Shown: positions 36,325-45,426 of the stretch, piece after piece
Position numbering within the stretch: the first letter of the stretch is position 1
How the letters are laid out: each line of letters opens with the position of its first letter
Source: Desulfosporosinus sp. HMP52
Lineage (GTDB): Bacteria; Bacillota; Desulfitobacteriia; Desulfitobacteriales; Desulfitobacteriaceae
Direction of reading: 5' to 3'
DNA: 64,000 nucleotides
NCBI RefSeq assembly: GCF_000765145.1
Contig: NZ_JMGA01000022.1
Span: 1 to 64,000, forward strand
Made by a program: the position numbers and the translations under genes
The notes under the pieces: generated by a model
What the model saw: only the letters and a program-made list of their open reading frames with translations
Told to the model about the DNA's origin: nothing
Databases searched by the model: none

Positions 36325-36519
36325 CTATTTTTCATCAACCCGCTGAAGAATCTCTTTCAAATTTCGTTCGAGTTTGGCCCGGGGAATCCAGGCTTGATGC
36401 TGACATCCTAAACACTGTATGCGAAAATCCATTCCCGTTCTCATTACCTTCCAATCCAGACTTCCACAGGGATGAGACTTACGAAGTCGAACAATATCTC
36501 CTACATTTAATGGAATCAT
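36325..36519 (-). CDS. DUF951 family protein
   Basis: 64 residues. The pattern VGDIVRLRKSHPCGSLDWKVMRTGMDFRIQCLGCQHQAWIPRAKLER with one HPCG and one CLGC pair is the DUF951 family, a small probable zinc or RNA-binding protein next to ychF in many Firmicutes. Function unknown. Confidence 0.88.
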   Translation of the reverse strand: MIPLNVGDIVRLRKSHPCGSLDWKVMRTGMDFRIQCLGCQHQAWIPRAKLERNLKEILQRVDEK

Positions 36520-36712
36520 TTAGTGATACCCCCTGATCGAGATTCGAAATTCGAGGTGCGAAGTCCGAAGGAAGAACTTACCACGTTTTACTTCTCATCT
36601 CGAATTTTTGAGTTTCCTACCAAGTCGCTAGTTTGAGTAACTTAGTTTGATCTCCATACTAAACAAATGAACGAATAAACCTTAGTCTTTCGAAAGTAAC
36701 TTTATCGAGTTC

Positions 36713-37582
36713 TTAGCCACTTGAGTCCTTAATGGGATTAGTCACAAAGACATTTTGTTGTGGTGTGCGAATTCCTTCTTTTAAGAATGCACTATGTATT
36801 TGCCTCCGCAGTTCTCTCTCCAAACTCCACTGTTCATTAGGCTGAGTAAAGGCAATTACTCTCAATACCGTATTTCTTTCACCAAACTGGATTACACCTT
36901 GTACCGTTGGCGGATCAATTATCTTATCACCAAACTCAATACCGACCTGTTCACAAACAGTATGCATTACAGCCATAGCCTTGTCCAAATCCTCATCATA
37001 AGGAACCTGAATATCTACCAAGGCCCTCATTTTACCTCTACTATAGTTGGTAACCGCTGTGATACTACCATTTGGAATAATATGAAGTTCCCCGCCCCAA
37101 TCCCTTAGATGTGTTGCCCTAATCCCCGTCTCTTCGACTACCCCTGAGAATTGGCCGGTTTGTACATAATCGCCGACAGAAAATTGATCTTCAAAGAGGA
37201 TAAAGAAACCTCCAATTATATCTTTAACAAGGCTCTGGGATCCAAAACCTAAGGCTACTCCTAAGACACTAGCAGAAGCTAGAAGAGTACCCGTATCAAA
37301 GCTAAAAAGATGCTTAAGAACATGAATAATAGCCGTAAAAGCGATTAAATAAAACGCCATACTCTTAAGCAACGAAAAGATCGTATTAGCCTTGCGTTCA
37401 TCAAGTAGTTTTTTTCCTCTATGGTCTAGCAACATCCGGCGTAATAAGTAAATTGCTAACCCATAAGCAACACGGGCAATGATTAATACTAAAACTATAT
37501 ATATCAGAGAGTTTAAGATCGTCATTCCTAACTTTTGCCAATCAAAATCTAAAAAACTATTATTAATCCATAGACTATTCAT
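36713..37582 (-). CDS. MscS-family mechanosensitive channel
   Basis: 289 residues. Two or three membrane helices in the first ~110 residues include the pore helix (LLASASVLGVALGFGSQSLVKDIIGGFFILFED), followed by the beta domain FSVGDYVQTGQFSGVVEETGIRATHLRDWGGELHIIPNGSI and the cytoplasmic vestibule. It releases solutes on osmotic down-shock. Usual short MscS length, close to the YkuT/MscMJ type. Confidence 0.93.
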   Translation of the reverse strand: MNSLWINNSFLDFDWQKLGMTILNSLIYIVLVLIIARVAYGLAIYLLRRMLLDHRGKKLLDERKANTIFSLLKSMAFYLIAFTAIIHVLKHLFSFDTGTLLASASVLGVALGFGSQSLVKDIIGGFFILFEDQFSVGDYVQTGQFSGVVEETGIRATHLRDWGGELHIIPNGSITAVTNYSRGKMRALVDIQVPYDEDLDKAMAVMHTVCEQVGIEFGDKIIDPPTVQGVIQFGERNTVLRVIAFTQPNEQWSLERELRRQIHSAFLKEGIRTPQQNVFVTNPIKDSSG

Positions 37583-37609
37583 GTTACTGTCTTCCTTTTA
37601 GTTGATGGA

Positions 37610-38986
37610 TCAGCCGGAATATTTCAGAAATGCCTGGTAGCCCCGAATCATCATAACCAGGTCTGCTATAGAGGCTATTTCCCAAGGCGCATGCATACTC
37701 AGAATTCCGACACCGCAATCTAAGACCTCCATGCCATATATAGCCATGTATTGGGCTATCGTTCCTCCACCGCCTTGATCGACTTTTCCTAATTCTGCAG
37801 TTTGCCAACAAATCTTAGCATCATCAAAAATCCGCCGAACCTCCGCAACAAACTCCGCATTGGCGTCACTGGTATCATACTTCCCTTTAGAACCGGTATA
37901 CTTACTGATAACCAGACCTCGTCCTAAAAAGGCAGAATTACGTTTATCCATAACCTCAGCATAATTAGGGTCATAGCCTCCTGTGACATCTGCTGAGAGA
38001 GCTTTTGCTCGGGCTAATGATCGTCTAACCAGTAATCCATCATATTTACCGCTTTGCAAGGTAATTAGTTCGGCAATGAAGTTCTCCAAATAACGAGCCT
38101 TCATTCCCGTGTTAGAGTCACTGCCAATCTCTTCTTTATCCGCAAATAGAACCAGTGTTGTCCACTCCGGCTGTTGAATTTCTGCAACTGCTTTCCAAGC
38201 TGCAAAGGAGCAAATACGATCATCTTGACCATAACCGATTATTAAGCTTTTATCCAACCCTGAATAGCGGGCTTTACCGGCTGGAACAACCTCCAGCTCT
38301 GCGCTTACAAAGTCTTCCTCTTCAATACCATATTTATCTCTGAGGATAACTAAGATTGCAGATTTCACCCGTTCTTCCCCTTCCCCCAAGGAAGGATTGT
38401 GCCCTAACAGAAGATTTAGGCCTTCTCCAGATACTGCTTCACTCAGCTTTTTGTTATATTGATCCTTTGCTAAATGCGGGAGTAAATCTGAAATTGTAAA
38501 AACAGGGTCTTCTTCATCCTCTCCAATAATTATTTCTACCTTCTGCCCGTTGCGCAAGAAGACAACTCCATGGAGAGATAGCGGTAGGGCCATCCATTGG
38601 TACTTTTTTATTCCTCCATAATAATGGGTTTTTAAGAAAGCCAACCCTTCCTCTTCATACAAAGGGTGCTGCTTAATATCTAATCGCGGAGCATCAATAT
38701 GAGTTGCGATTAGTCGAAAACCCTCGCTCAAAGGTCTCTGGCCTGAAATTGCTAAGATACCTGCTTTTCCTCGAACTGCCAAACGAACTCTTTGACCAGG
38801 TTGAAAGCCTTCAAGCTTATCTAGAGGTATAAAACCTTCCCGTTGAGCCCAACTCTCAATAATCTGCCAAGATTCTCGCTCGGTTTTTCCTTTACTCAAG
38901 AAGGAAAGGTATTCCGTCACAGCCTCTCGTTCTTGATCTGATATCATTAGATCATCCCAGGCTAGTTTGACTTTTTTAGATCCCAT
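37610..38986 (-). CDS. M18 family aminopeptidase
   Basis: 458 residues. Metal ligands are visible in IATHIDAPRLDIK (His), GYGQDDRICSFAA (Asp), FADKEEIGSDSNTG (Glu-Glu pair), SADVTGGYDPNYAE (Asp) and a His near the C-terminus in LSMHAPWEIAS. This is the zinc-dependent M18 aminopeptidase 1 family, acting on N-terminal residues of peptides. It lies 27 bp before the MscS gene in transcription order. Confidence 0.93.
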   Translation of the reverse strand: MGSKKVKLAWDDLMISDQEREAVTEYLSFLSKGKTERESWQIIESWAQREGFIPLDKLEGFQPGQRVRLAVRGKAGILAISGQRPLSEGFRLIATHIDAPRLDIKQHPLYEEEGLAFLKTHYYGGIKKYQWMALPLSLHGVVFLRNGQKVEIIIGEDEEDPVFTISDLLPHLAKDQYNKKLSEAVSGEGLNLLLGHNPSLGEGEERVKSAILVILRDKYGIEEEDFVSAELEVVPAGKARYSGLDKSLIIGYGQDDRICSFAAWKAVAEIQQPEWTTLVLFADKEEIGSDSNTGMKARYLENFIAELITLQSGKYDGLLVRRSLARAKALSADVTGGYDPNYAEVMDKRNSAFLGRGLVISKYTGSKGKYDTSDANAEFVAEVRRIFDDAKICWQTAELGKVDQGGGGTIAQYMAIYGMEVLDCGVGILSMHAPWEIASIADLVMMIRGYQAFLKYSG

Positions 38987-39097
38987 TCAATCACCCCTAA
39001 AACTTAATTAACTTTAAGTTTTCGTCATTTTCGCCTCGTTTATCCGACAGATATGTCAAACTTAACTAGATTCTCTTAAATAAGCCTACTATATATC

Positions 39098-39835
39098 TTA
39101 GAACCATACTCCCTTACCCATTGAAAGTGGCTCAAGCAACTTTTCTTTAAGTTGAGCAGAAAACATCTGATCTAAGAGGTTAAATGTTTGGATCAAATGG
39201 GGATATAGGTAGGAATTTAGCACAAGTTCCATAAAACCATCATTTGCGCCGATATTTAGAAACGGCGACAATAATCCAGCTAATACTGACAGGCCAATAA
39301 GTGACCCTAGCCCGCCAAACAGTAACCCTCCTCCACGATTAAATGACCCACTCCAGCTTCCAAGTGGGCGCAGAAGAATAGCTACCAGTATCTGAATACA
39401 TAACACCACAAAATAAAATACAAAGCCAAAAGCAAATAGGCTAAGTATACTCTCGGTAATTGTCCCTGCCAAACTATGGGTTACTTGTTCAAGAGTTTGA
39501 GGCATTTGTGTGCTGGACAAATCTGAAAAGGGGAAAAAACCACGCCATTCTTCAGGAATTATACCTAGAATATTCCCTAGTACTTGTTGCTGCAAAGTTT
39601 GCGCTTTCGACTCCACAGTAGGAAGTAATACACGGTAAATCATTGGCTCTATCCATTGTCTAAGTGGAAAATACTGTTCTGCAAGGCTCAAGACAGCCAT
39701 GTATTTCCACGATGCTACTAAGAATCCTACGAGCCATATAAAAAAATTAACAATGCTTGTTATCAAACCTTTTTGGTAGCCATGTAGTGCTCCAAATAAG
39801 ATAAAACCTATAATAAGTACATCGACTAGATTCAC
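39098..39835 (-). CDS. CvpA-family membrane protein
   Basis: 245 residues with four hydrophobic helices, the first in VDVLIIGFILFGALHGYQKGLI with the charged-glycine turn typical of CvpA. The loop after helix 2 (about 65-120) is longer than in E. coli CvpA. Role uncertain; the family is linked to envelope homeostasis and colicin V production. Confidence 0.8.
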   Translation of the reverse strand: MNLVDVLIIGFILFGALHGYQKGLITSIVNFFIWLVGFLVASWKYMAVLSLAEQYFPLRQWIEPMIYRVLLPTVESKAQTLQQQVLGNILGIIPEEWRGFFPFSDLSSTQMPQTLEQVTHSLAGTITESILSLFAFGFVFYFVVLCIQILVAILLRPLGSWSGSFNRGGGLLFGGLGSLIGLSVLAGLLSPFLNIGANDGFMELVLNSYLYPHLIQTFNLLDQMFSAQLKEKLLEPLSMGKGVWF

Positions 39836-39968
39836 ATAGTCCCTCCCTAATTGACCCTCGTCAGATTTCTAAAAGTTTATAAATAAAGCTTATTCGGGCT
39901 ATATCCATAAAATCCTGCTGTATTAAATTCTTCTAATCTTAACTTTAACTAACCACAGAACCGATATA

Positions 39969-39997
39969 TCAAAAGGCAGCTTCACGCTGCCTATAAA
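39969..39997 (-). terminator. Terminator of tRNA-Sec
   Basis: On the minus strand AGGCAGCGTGAAGCTGCCT is followed by TTTG, about 100 bp after tRNA-Sec. Confidence 0.6.
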
Positions 39998-40098
39998 AAA
40001 CAATTCCAACTTACTCCGGATTTATTTTTTGAAATAAAAGTACCTAATCCCTTTAAGATAACTCCAACCTATAACCCAAGATTTTAAAGTTTAAATTT

Positions 40099-40196
40099 TG
40101 GCGGGGATGTGTGCGAATCGAACACACCTCGGAACGTTCTGCGTCCCGACACGCGGATTTGAAGTCCGGGAGCAACACCAGTCACCATCCATCCCC
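40099..40196 (-). tRNA. selC: tRNA-Sec (TCA)
   Basis: 98 bases including encoded CCA. On the minus strand: GGGGATG acceptor, long D stem, anticodon stem CGGA/TCCG with loop CTTCAAA (anticodon TCA), a long variable arm (GTGTCGGGACGCAGAACGTTCCGAGG), T arm with GTTCGATTC, and G discriminator. The 8-bp acceptor and long extra arm are diagnostic for selenocysteine tRNA. It reads UGA with the SelB factor encoded at 47094-48995. Confidence 0.96.
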
Positions 40197-40352
40197 ATAC
40201 TAACGACAATCATATTATCACATTAATCATCATTTGGAAAGCAAATCAGTCAAAGTCCCCAATAACTTGATGGTTAAAACTTATTGTATTTGTACAAAAT
40301 ACTTCTAACAAAGAAACCCATAATACCTATGAGTTTAAAGGAGGATTAAGCA

Positions 40353-40496
40353 ATGAACCCTTCGGGAACTTCGATTTCAAACTTAACAAAGGAACAAATC
40401 GATGATCTGAAAGCATTAGAGCATAAGTTTAGCTCCATTACTGGTCAAGAGACTATCCTAATAGCCTATAAACCCCCAAGTAATGAAAGTCATTAA
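40353..40496 (+). CDS. Small hypothetical protein (47 aa)
   Basis: A short plus-strand frame with a very strong ribosome site (AAAGGAGG, 9 bases before ATG). The product (MNPSGTSISNLTKEQIDD ... then LKALEHKFSSITGQETILIA and a short tail) is a plausible small soluble protein with one amphipathic helix. Its stop overlaps the stop of the convergent DUF2889 gene by four bases. It is one of the very few plus-strand genes in this region. No family recognised. Confidence 0.65.
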   Translation: MNPSGTSISNLTKEQIDDLKALEHKFSSITGQETILIAYKPPSNESH

Positions 40497-40939
40497 ACCG
40501 CTCCTTTGTTATAATGGAAGCAGCTGCCTTCCAAATACTTCTCGACAATTTCATTAACTTGCTCTTCTCGCATAGTAAGGTGCATCAACTGATATGAAGC
40601 TTGCATTAGGCCCTTTACACACTCAAGAGTTAGGTCTGTAATATGTGTACATCCTTCCTTTAGGCCAACAGCAGCTTGTACTTGTCTGCGAACATTTTTA
40701 TTCAGATTTATCCCTAGCAGCTTTTCAATTCGATTTTGAGTTTCAACACAATCTGTATGGGGCGCTCGACGGAATTCTCCCGTAGCTCCTGTTATTGTAC
40801 GGCTCTTTATATCAACTTCTAAAGTTATACATAACTCATGATGAGTGTCAATGAAAGTACCATCCACAATCAGCATATCCTTGTCTTTTGAACGTACATT
40901 AATGGAAATAGAACGGTTAAACAGGTGCAATGCTTCCAT
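40493..40939 (-). CDS. DUF2889 family protein
   Basis: 148 residues. HLFNRSISINV near the start, then GTFIDTHHELCITLEVDIKSRTI and FRRAPHTDCVETQNRIEKLLGI and GCTHITDLTLECVKGL match the DUF2889 pattern, with conserved Cys and His that could bind a metal. Function unknown. Confidence 0.85.
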   Translation of the reverse strand: MEALHLFNRSISINVRSKDKDMLIVDGTFIDTHHELCITLEVDIKSRTITGATGEFRRAPHTDCVETQNRIEKLLGINLNKNVRRQVQAAVGLKEGCTHITDLTLECVKGLMQASYQLMHLTMREEQVNEIVEKYLEGSCFHYNKGAV

Positions 40940-40990
40940 CTCCTCATTTTTTTGGTAGTTTGATATCTACATTATATCTCTTTTCTTCAA

Positions 40991-41036
40991 GAAAGAAAGC
41001 ACTGGGTGAATTCCTCTTCACTCAGTGCTTTCTTTC
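40991..41036. terminator. Strong bidirectional terminator
   Basis: A 20-bp stem with one mismatch (GAAAGAAAGCACTG ... CAGTGCTTTCTTTC) around TTCCTC, flanked by A/T runs, between the CBS-ACT gene and the DUF2889 gene. On the minus strand it ends the CBS-ACT transcript. Confidence 0.85.
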
Positions 41037-41058
41037 TTAACAATCTTTAAATTAAAAA

Positions 41059-41685
41059 TTATTTTTTAATTTGATAACCTTTTTTATCCAAGGACTTTTC
41101 AACTTCGTCAACCTGATCCCCCTGAAGACGAGCAAGAATCTGAACCTTATTGTCTTTGAGATGATATACAGCTAAACTTCCAATATTGACCTCATGTTCC
41201 TTAGTCACAAGGGCTAAATCTGACATAACCCCAATTTGGTCCTTAGTCTCGATCATTACGCGCTGTCCGGGACTACGAAATCCCATAATATCTAAAAAGG
41301 CATCTAATATGTCTGAACCAGTTATTATCCCCACCACTTTACCGTCTTCAATGACAGGTAACCCACCAATTTTATGGTCTCTCATCATCAAAGCGGCATC
41401 CTCAATTTGAGTGTCTGGATGGCAAGTTATGACTTTCTTAATCGCAACTTCACGGATAGGCGTCTTGGCAATAAGATAGTTTAGTTCAAAAATACTTAAT
41501 GTTGTTGCTGGAGAAGGAGAGACCTCACGGAGATCTCCATCTGTGACAAAACCTACAAGTTTACCCTTTTCTACAACCGGCAATTTACTAATCTTCTTTT
41601 CTCTCATAAGAGCCATTGAATCCGCAATAGATTTATCCGGGCCTACCGTAAAAACTTGAGCTGTCATAAATTGGCGAACATACAT
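41059..41685 (-). CDS. CBS-pair and ACT domain protein (AcuB-like)
   Basis: 208 residues: two CBS motifs (about 7-60 and 78-130), each with the GFVTDGDLR or GIITGSDIL loop that contacts adenosyl ligands, then an ACT domain (about 138-208, RVMIETKDQIGVMSDLALV). The layout is that of AcuB, an adenylate- or amino-acid-responsive regulator. Its location next to a branched-chain amino acid transporter suggests amino-acid sensing; this is inference. Confidence 0.85.
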   Translation of the reverse strand: MYVRQFMTAQVFTVGPDKSIADSMALMREKKISKLPVVEKGKLVGFVTDGDLREVSPSPATTLSIFELNYLIAKTPIREVAIKKVITCHPDTQIEDAALMMRDHKIGGLPVIEDGKVVGIITGSDILDAFLDIMGFRSPGQRVMIETKDQIGVMSDLALVTKEHEVNIGSLAVYHLKDNKVQILARLQGDQVDEVEKSLDKKGYQIKK

Positions 41686-41903
41686 TTCTAATTACCTCCT
41701 TCTACAATTAAGCTTTAGCCAGCAAACACCAAGTTACACTTTGGTACCAAGCTAATGCAACTGGCAGCGCTTAGTAACCATTACGCCACGACCAAAATAG
41801 ACCATAATTCCTAATGCATACCTAGTTTATAGTTGCAATGTAACCATAACCGAGGATGGCGAAAGGAAAATCCGAAAAGTCTACCATCATCCAATGATTT
41901 ATA

Positions 41904-42608
41904 TTAGCCTCCTAAGTAGGCCTTACGGACTTCTTCACTGGCGGCAAGTTCTTTAGAATCTCCGGAAAGAACTATCTTACCAGTCTCTAATACATACGCT
42001 CTATTAGCGATAGAAAGAGCCATATGGGCATTTTGTTCAACAAGTAAGATTGTAGTACCGCTTGAATTAATCTCTTTAATGATTGAAAAAATTTGTTTTA
42101 CCAAGATGGGAGCCAAGCCCATTGAAGGCTCATCTAGCAGCAAAAGTTGGGGTTTAGACATTAGCGCCCTACCCATTGCCAGCATTTGTTGTTCTCCTCC
42201 TGATAAAGTACCTGAAAGCTGACTTTTTCTTTCCAGTAAGCGTGGAAATAATTCGTAAACTTTCTTCATGTCTTCTTTAACGCCCGCTTTATCCTTACGT
42301 AAGTAAGCTCCCAGTTCTAGGTTTTCAATAACAGTCATATTGGCAAATACACGTCTACCTTCTGGTACTTGAGATATTCCCTGGGCAACTATACTTTGAG
42401 GAGCAATACTAGCAAGGTCTGACCCTTTAAAGGAAACCTTCCCTGTCTTTGGCCGCAGTAAGCCAGAGATTGTTTTGAGACAAGTGCTTTTGCCTGCACC
42501 ATTTGAACCGATAAGCGTCACAATTTCCCCTTGATTAACTTCGAGGGAGATACCTTTAAGGGCGTGAATTGCACCATAGAATACATTTACATCTTCAAGG
42601 ACAAGCAT
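41904..42608 (-). CDS. livF: Branched-chain amino acid ABC transporter ATPase LivF
   Basis: 234 residues. Walker A GSNGAGKSTCLK (about 34-45), signature LSGGEQQMLAMGRALM, Walker B LLLLDEPSMGLAP. It starts LEDVNVFYGAIHALKGISLEV as LivF proteins do. It abuts livG (stop and start share a base) and is the last gene of the liv operon. It powers uptake of Leu/Ile/Val or related amides. Confidence 0.95.
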   Translation of the reverse strand: MLVLEDVNVFYGAIHALKGISLEVNQGEIVTLIGSNGAGKSTCLKTISGLLRPKTGKVSFKGSDLASIAPQSIVAQGISQVPEGRRVFANMTVIENLELGAYLRKDKAGVKEDMKKVYELFPRLLERKSQLSGTLSGGEQQMLAMGRALMSKPQLLLLDEPSMGLAPILVKQIFSIIKEINSSGTTILLVEQNAHMALSIANRAYVLETGKIVLSGDSKELAASEEVRKAYLGG

Positions 42609-43375
42609 CAGACAACCTCCTCCCCTAAATAAGCCTCGATGACTTTGGGATTACTCTTGATTTCATCTGGTGTGCCTTGCGCAATAATCATTCCATAATC
42701 TAAAACATAGATTCGTTCGCATACGCCCATTACTAGGGACATATCATGTTCAATTAACAAAATAGCTAAATTGAATTGTTGACGAATCCAACGAATGAGA
42801 TTCATAAGGTCGTGTGTCTCTTGAGGATTCATCCCCGCTGCAGGCTCATCGAGCAATAAAAGCTTAGGCTCTGTACCTAAAGCACGAGCAATTTCTAAAC
42901 GGCGTTGTTCACCATAAGGCAAATTTTTAGCAACTTCTTCAGCCTTATCCTCCAGATTAAAGATCTTGAGAAGTTCCATCGCTTTACGATGCATTTCTTC
43001 TTCTCCAGCATAATAACTTGGTAAACGTAAGAAGGCACTAAGGGTACTATAGGAACTTCTTTGATGATATGCTATCTTAACATTTTCAATAACAGTTAGA
43101 TCACTAAAAAGACGGATATTCTGGAACGTCCTGGCCATCCCACTTTGGGTAACCTGATAGGGTTTAAGCCCTCTCATATCTTTACTCTGAAATTTAACGC
43201 TGCCCTCCGTTGGCTCATAAACTCCAGTCAGTAAATTAAAAACTGTGGTTTTTCCGGCACCGTTTGGACCTATTAAACCGATCAATTCTCCGTCGTTAAT
43301 CTCAACATTAAGGTTTGATACGGCTTTTAAACCTCCAAAAGACTTGGAGAGTTTGTCAATCTTTAGAAGAGGCAT
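42608..43375 (-). CDS. livG: Branched-chain amino acid ABC transporter ATPase LivG
   Basis: 255 residues from the ATG of MPLLKIDKLSK, which has AGAAGG at good spacing; a GTG three codons upstream is also possible. Walker A GPNGAGKTTVFNLLTG, signature LPYGEQRRLEIARAL, Walker B LLLLDEPAAGMNPQE. The C-terminal GTPDEIKSNPKVIEAYLGEE is the LivG-type tail. Its start overlaps the end of livM by 20 bp. Confidence 0.95.
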   Translation of the reverse strand: MPLLKIDKLSKSFGGLKAVSNLNVEINDGELIGLIGPNGAGKTTVFNLLTGVYEPTEGSVKFQSKDMRGLKPYQVTQSGMARTFQNIRLFSDLTVIENVKIAYHQRSSYSTLSAFLRLPSYYAGEEEMHRKAMELLKIFNLEDKAEEVAKNLPYGEQRRLEIARALGTEPKLLLLDEPAAGMNPQETHDLMNLIRWIRQQFNLAILLIEHDMSLVMGVCERIYVLDYGMIIAQGTPDEIKSNPKVIEAYLGEEVV

Positions 43376-44309
43376 TCTTATCACCCTTCTTTCCGAGGAA
43401 ACTTAAGCTAAATTCTTTAGTCCCTAGTAATCCCTTCGGTCTAAAAATCATCATTACGATTAAAAGTACGGCTGTTATTACTAGTCTCCACTCTGGCCAA
43501 CCTGATAATGCAGCGGAAACCACTGTCATTACCACAGCACCCAGAACACTACCCGTTAAACTTCCTAAGCCACCGAGTACAACCATAACTAGAATATCAA
43601 AAGACTTTAAAAAGCTAAAGGTTAGAGGTTGAATAATATATAGGTAATTAGCATAGATTCCGCCTGCCAGTCCGGCAAAGAACGCACCAATTGTAAAGGC
43701 CATAATTTTATATTTTGTTGTATTAATACCCATTACATCCGCTGCAATTTCATTCTCCCGAATAGAAATACACGCTCGACCATGGGTTGACTTAATAAAA
43801 TTTCTAATAATTATAATACTTAAGACCGTTAGCCAAAATGCCCATGTCCAAGTAATTGTTTTCGGCACTGAAAATCCTGAAGCCCCTCCAACGTAGCTTG
43901 TATTTAAAAAAACAATTCTTACTATTTCTCCAAATCCTAAGGTTGCAATCGCCAAATAGTCTCCCTTTAGTCTTAAAGTAGGGAGACCAATTAAAAAACC
44001 GGCTACGGCAGCTGCCACTGCCCCAGCAATCAAGGCCAATAGAAGAGGTCCATGAAATTTAACAACGACAATAGCTGCTACATAAGCTCCGATCGCCATA
44101 AAGCCTGCATGCCCAATTGAAAATTGGCCTGTGATCCCATTGATTAAGTTTAGGCTTGTTGCAAGAATTATAAAGATACAAACCTGAATCAAAGTGAGGG
44201 CAACAAAAGGGGGTAAGATGTCCATGAAAATACTTCCCTGAACGATGGCATAGACAAGTAGGACACCCACTAAAGTTAGGACACTTTGACGATTAATCCG
44301 CTTACCCAT
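43356..44309 (-). CDS. livM: Branched-chain amino acid ABC transporter permease LivM
   Basis: 317 residues with about nine membrane helices. GQFSIGHAGFMAIGAYVAA is the permease signature, and the cytoplasmic EAA-like loop ISIRENEIAADVMGINTTKYK couples to LivG/LivF. It starts 8 bp after livH. Confidence 0.95.
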   Translation of the reverse strand: MGKRINRQSVLTLVGVLLVYAIVQGSIFMDILPPFVALTLIQVCIFIILATSLNLINGITGQFSIGHAGFMAIGAYVAAIVVVKFHGPLLLALIAGAVAAAVAGFLIGLPTLRLKGDYLAIATLGFGEIVRIVFLNTSYVGGASGFSVPKTITWTWAFWLTVLSIIIIRNFIKSTHGRACISIRENEIAADVMGINTTKYKIMAFTIGAFFAGLAGGIYANYLYIIQPLTFSFLKSFDILVMVVLGGLGSLTGSVLGAVVMTVVSAALSGWPEWRLVITAVLLIVMMIFRPKGLLGTKEFSLSFLGKKGDKNASSKD

Positions 44310-44317
44310 GATTCCAC

Positions 44318-45208
44318 CTACACTTTCTCACGGATGTTCTTACCAAAAAGCCCACTTGGCTTAACAATGAGAACAAGTATTAAAATTAAAAATGCTACTG
44401 CATCGCGCCATGTCGACGCTCCTAAACCACTAACAAATGATTCTGTAAGCCCTAAGAAAAATCCTCCTACCATCGCACCGGGAATAATACCAATTCCCCC
44501 TAAAACTGCTGCAACAAAGGCCTTAAGCCCTGGAATAATACCCATTAACGGATTAATTGTATTAAAGTATACTCCCATCAAAACCCCTGCAGCGGCTGCC
44601 AGAGCGGAACCAATTGCAAAAGTTGCCGAAATAGTGTTGTTAACATTAATACCCATCAATAACGCTGCTTCAGTATCGAAAGAAACTGCCCTCATGGCTT
44701 TTCCAATCTTTGTATACTTAACAATACCATGCAGCAGAACCATAAGGACAATTGAGGTGACAATCATAACAATATCACCATATTTAATGATGATACCACC
44801 TACATTAAAAATTGTATCGGGAAAAACAGGAGGATAAGTGCGCATCTGAGGAGATACAACTAACATGCCCCCATACTCAAGGAAAAAAGAAACTCCAATC
44901 GCTGTAATTAAAGATGCAATTCGAGTAGCATTACGCAGCGGTTTATAAGCAATCCGTTCGATTAATACCCCCAGAATCGCACTAACAGTCATTGCAATTA
45001 GCAATGCCGGAATAAACGACATATGCAATGTAGTTGTTGCAAACCAACCTGCATAGGCTCCGACCATCATTACATCACCATGAGCAAAGTTTATAAGCTT
45101 AATGATACCGTAAACCATGGTATAACCGAGAGCAACTAAAGCATAAATACTTCCTAGAGAAAGTCCGTTTACGATCTGCTGCAATACTTGCTCAGTTACA
45201 CTTCCCAT
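44318..45208 (-). CDS. livH: Branched-chain amino acid ABC transporter permease LivH
   Basis: 296 residues with about eight membrane helices. GLSLGSIYALVALGYTMVYGIIKLINFAHGDVMMVGAY is the LivH signature; the coupling loop is FDTEAALLMGINVNNTI. It follows the binding protein gene after a gap of 218 bp that contains a terminator. Confidence 0.95.
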   Translation of the reverse strand: MGSVTEQVLQQIVNGLSLGSIYALVALGYTMVYGIIKLINFAHGDVMMVGAYAGWFATTTLHMSFIPALLIAMTVSAILGVLIERIAYKPLRNATRIASLITAIGVSFFLEYGGMLVVSPQMRTYPPVFPDTIFNVGGIIIKYGDIVMIVTSIVLMVLLHGIVKYTKIGKAMRAVSFDTEAALLMGINVNNTISATFAIGSALAAAAGVLMGVYFNTINPLMGIIPGLKAFVAAVLGGIGIIPGAMVGGFFLGLTESFVSGLGASTWRDAVAFLILILVLIVKPSGLFGKNIREKV

Positions 45209-45362
45209 ATTCTCAACTCCTTACTCCCGAATAGTTTTTTCGATTTATCAAATCCGAGACAGCCACTTCTTGTCAATATGTGTTTCAATTTATAACCCTG
45301 GACAGAACACTAAAATATAAATATTTTAAACCTTTACATTGGCATTTGCCGAAGTCTAATAC

Positions 45363-45391
45363 AAAAAAGAGGGAGGGGTTGTCCTCCCTCC
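45363..45391 (-). terminator. Terminator between livJ and livH
   Basis: On the minus strand GGAGGGAGG, a short loop, CCTCCCTC and TTTTTT. It allows much more of the binding protein than of the membrane parts, as is common in such operons. Confidence 0.8.
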
Positions 45392-45426
45392 TTAGCTTTT
45401 TGTGACAATTCTTCCAAGTTGATAGA

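Noticed and set aside
36312..36536. Plus-strand frame over the DUF951 gene
   Set aside because: It is the antisense shadow of a well-supported family gene.
41690..41900. Possible T-box or tRNA-like element between livF and the CBS-ACT gene
   Set aside because: It contains GGTACC and short complementary pieces but neither a T-box bulge nor a terminator/antiterminator pair in the right order.
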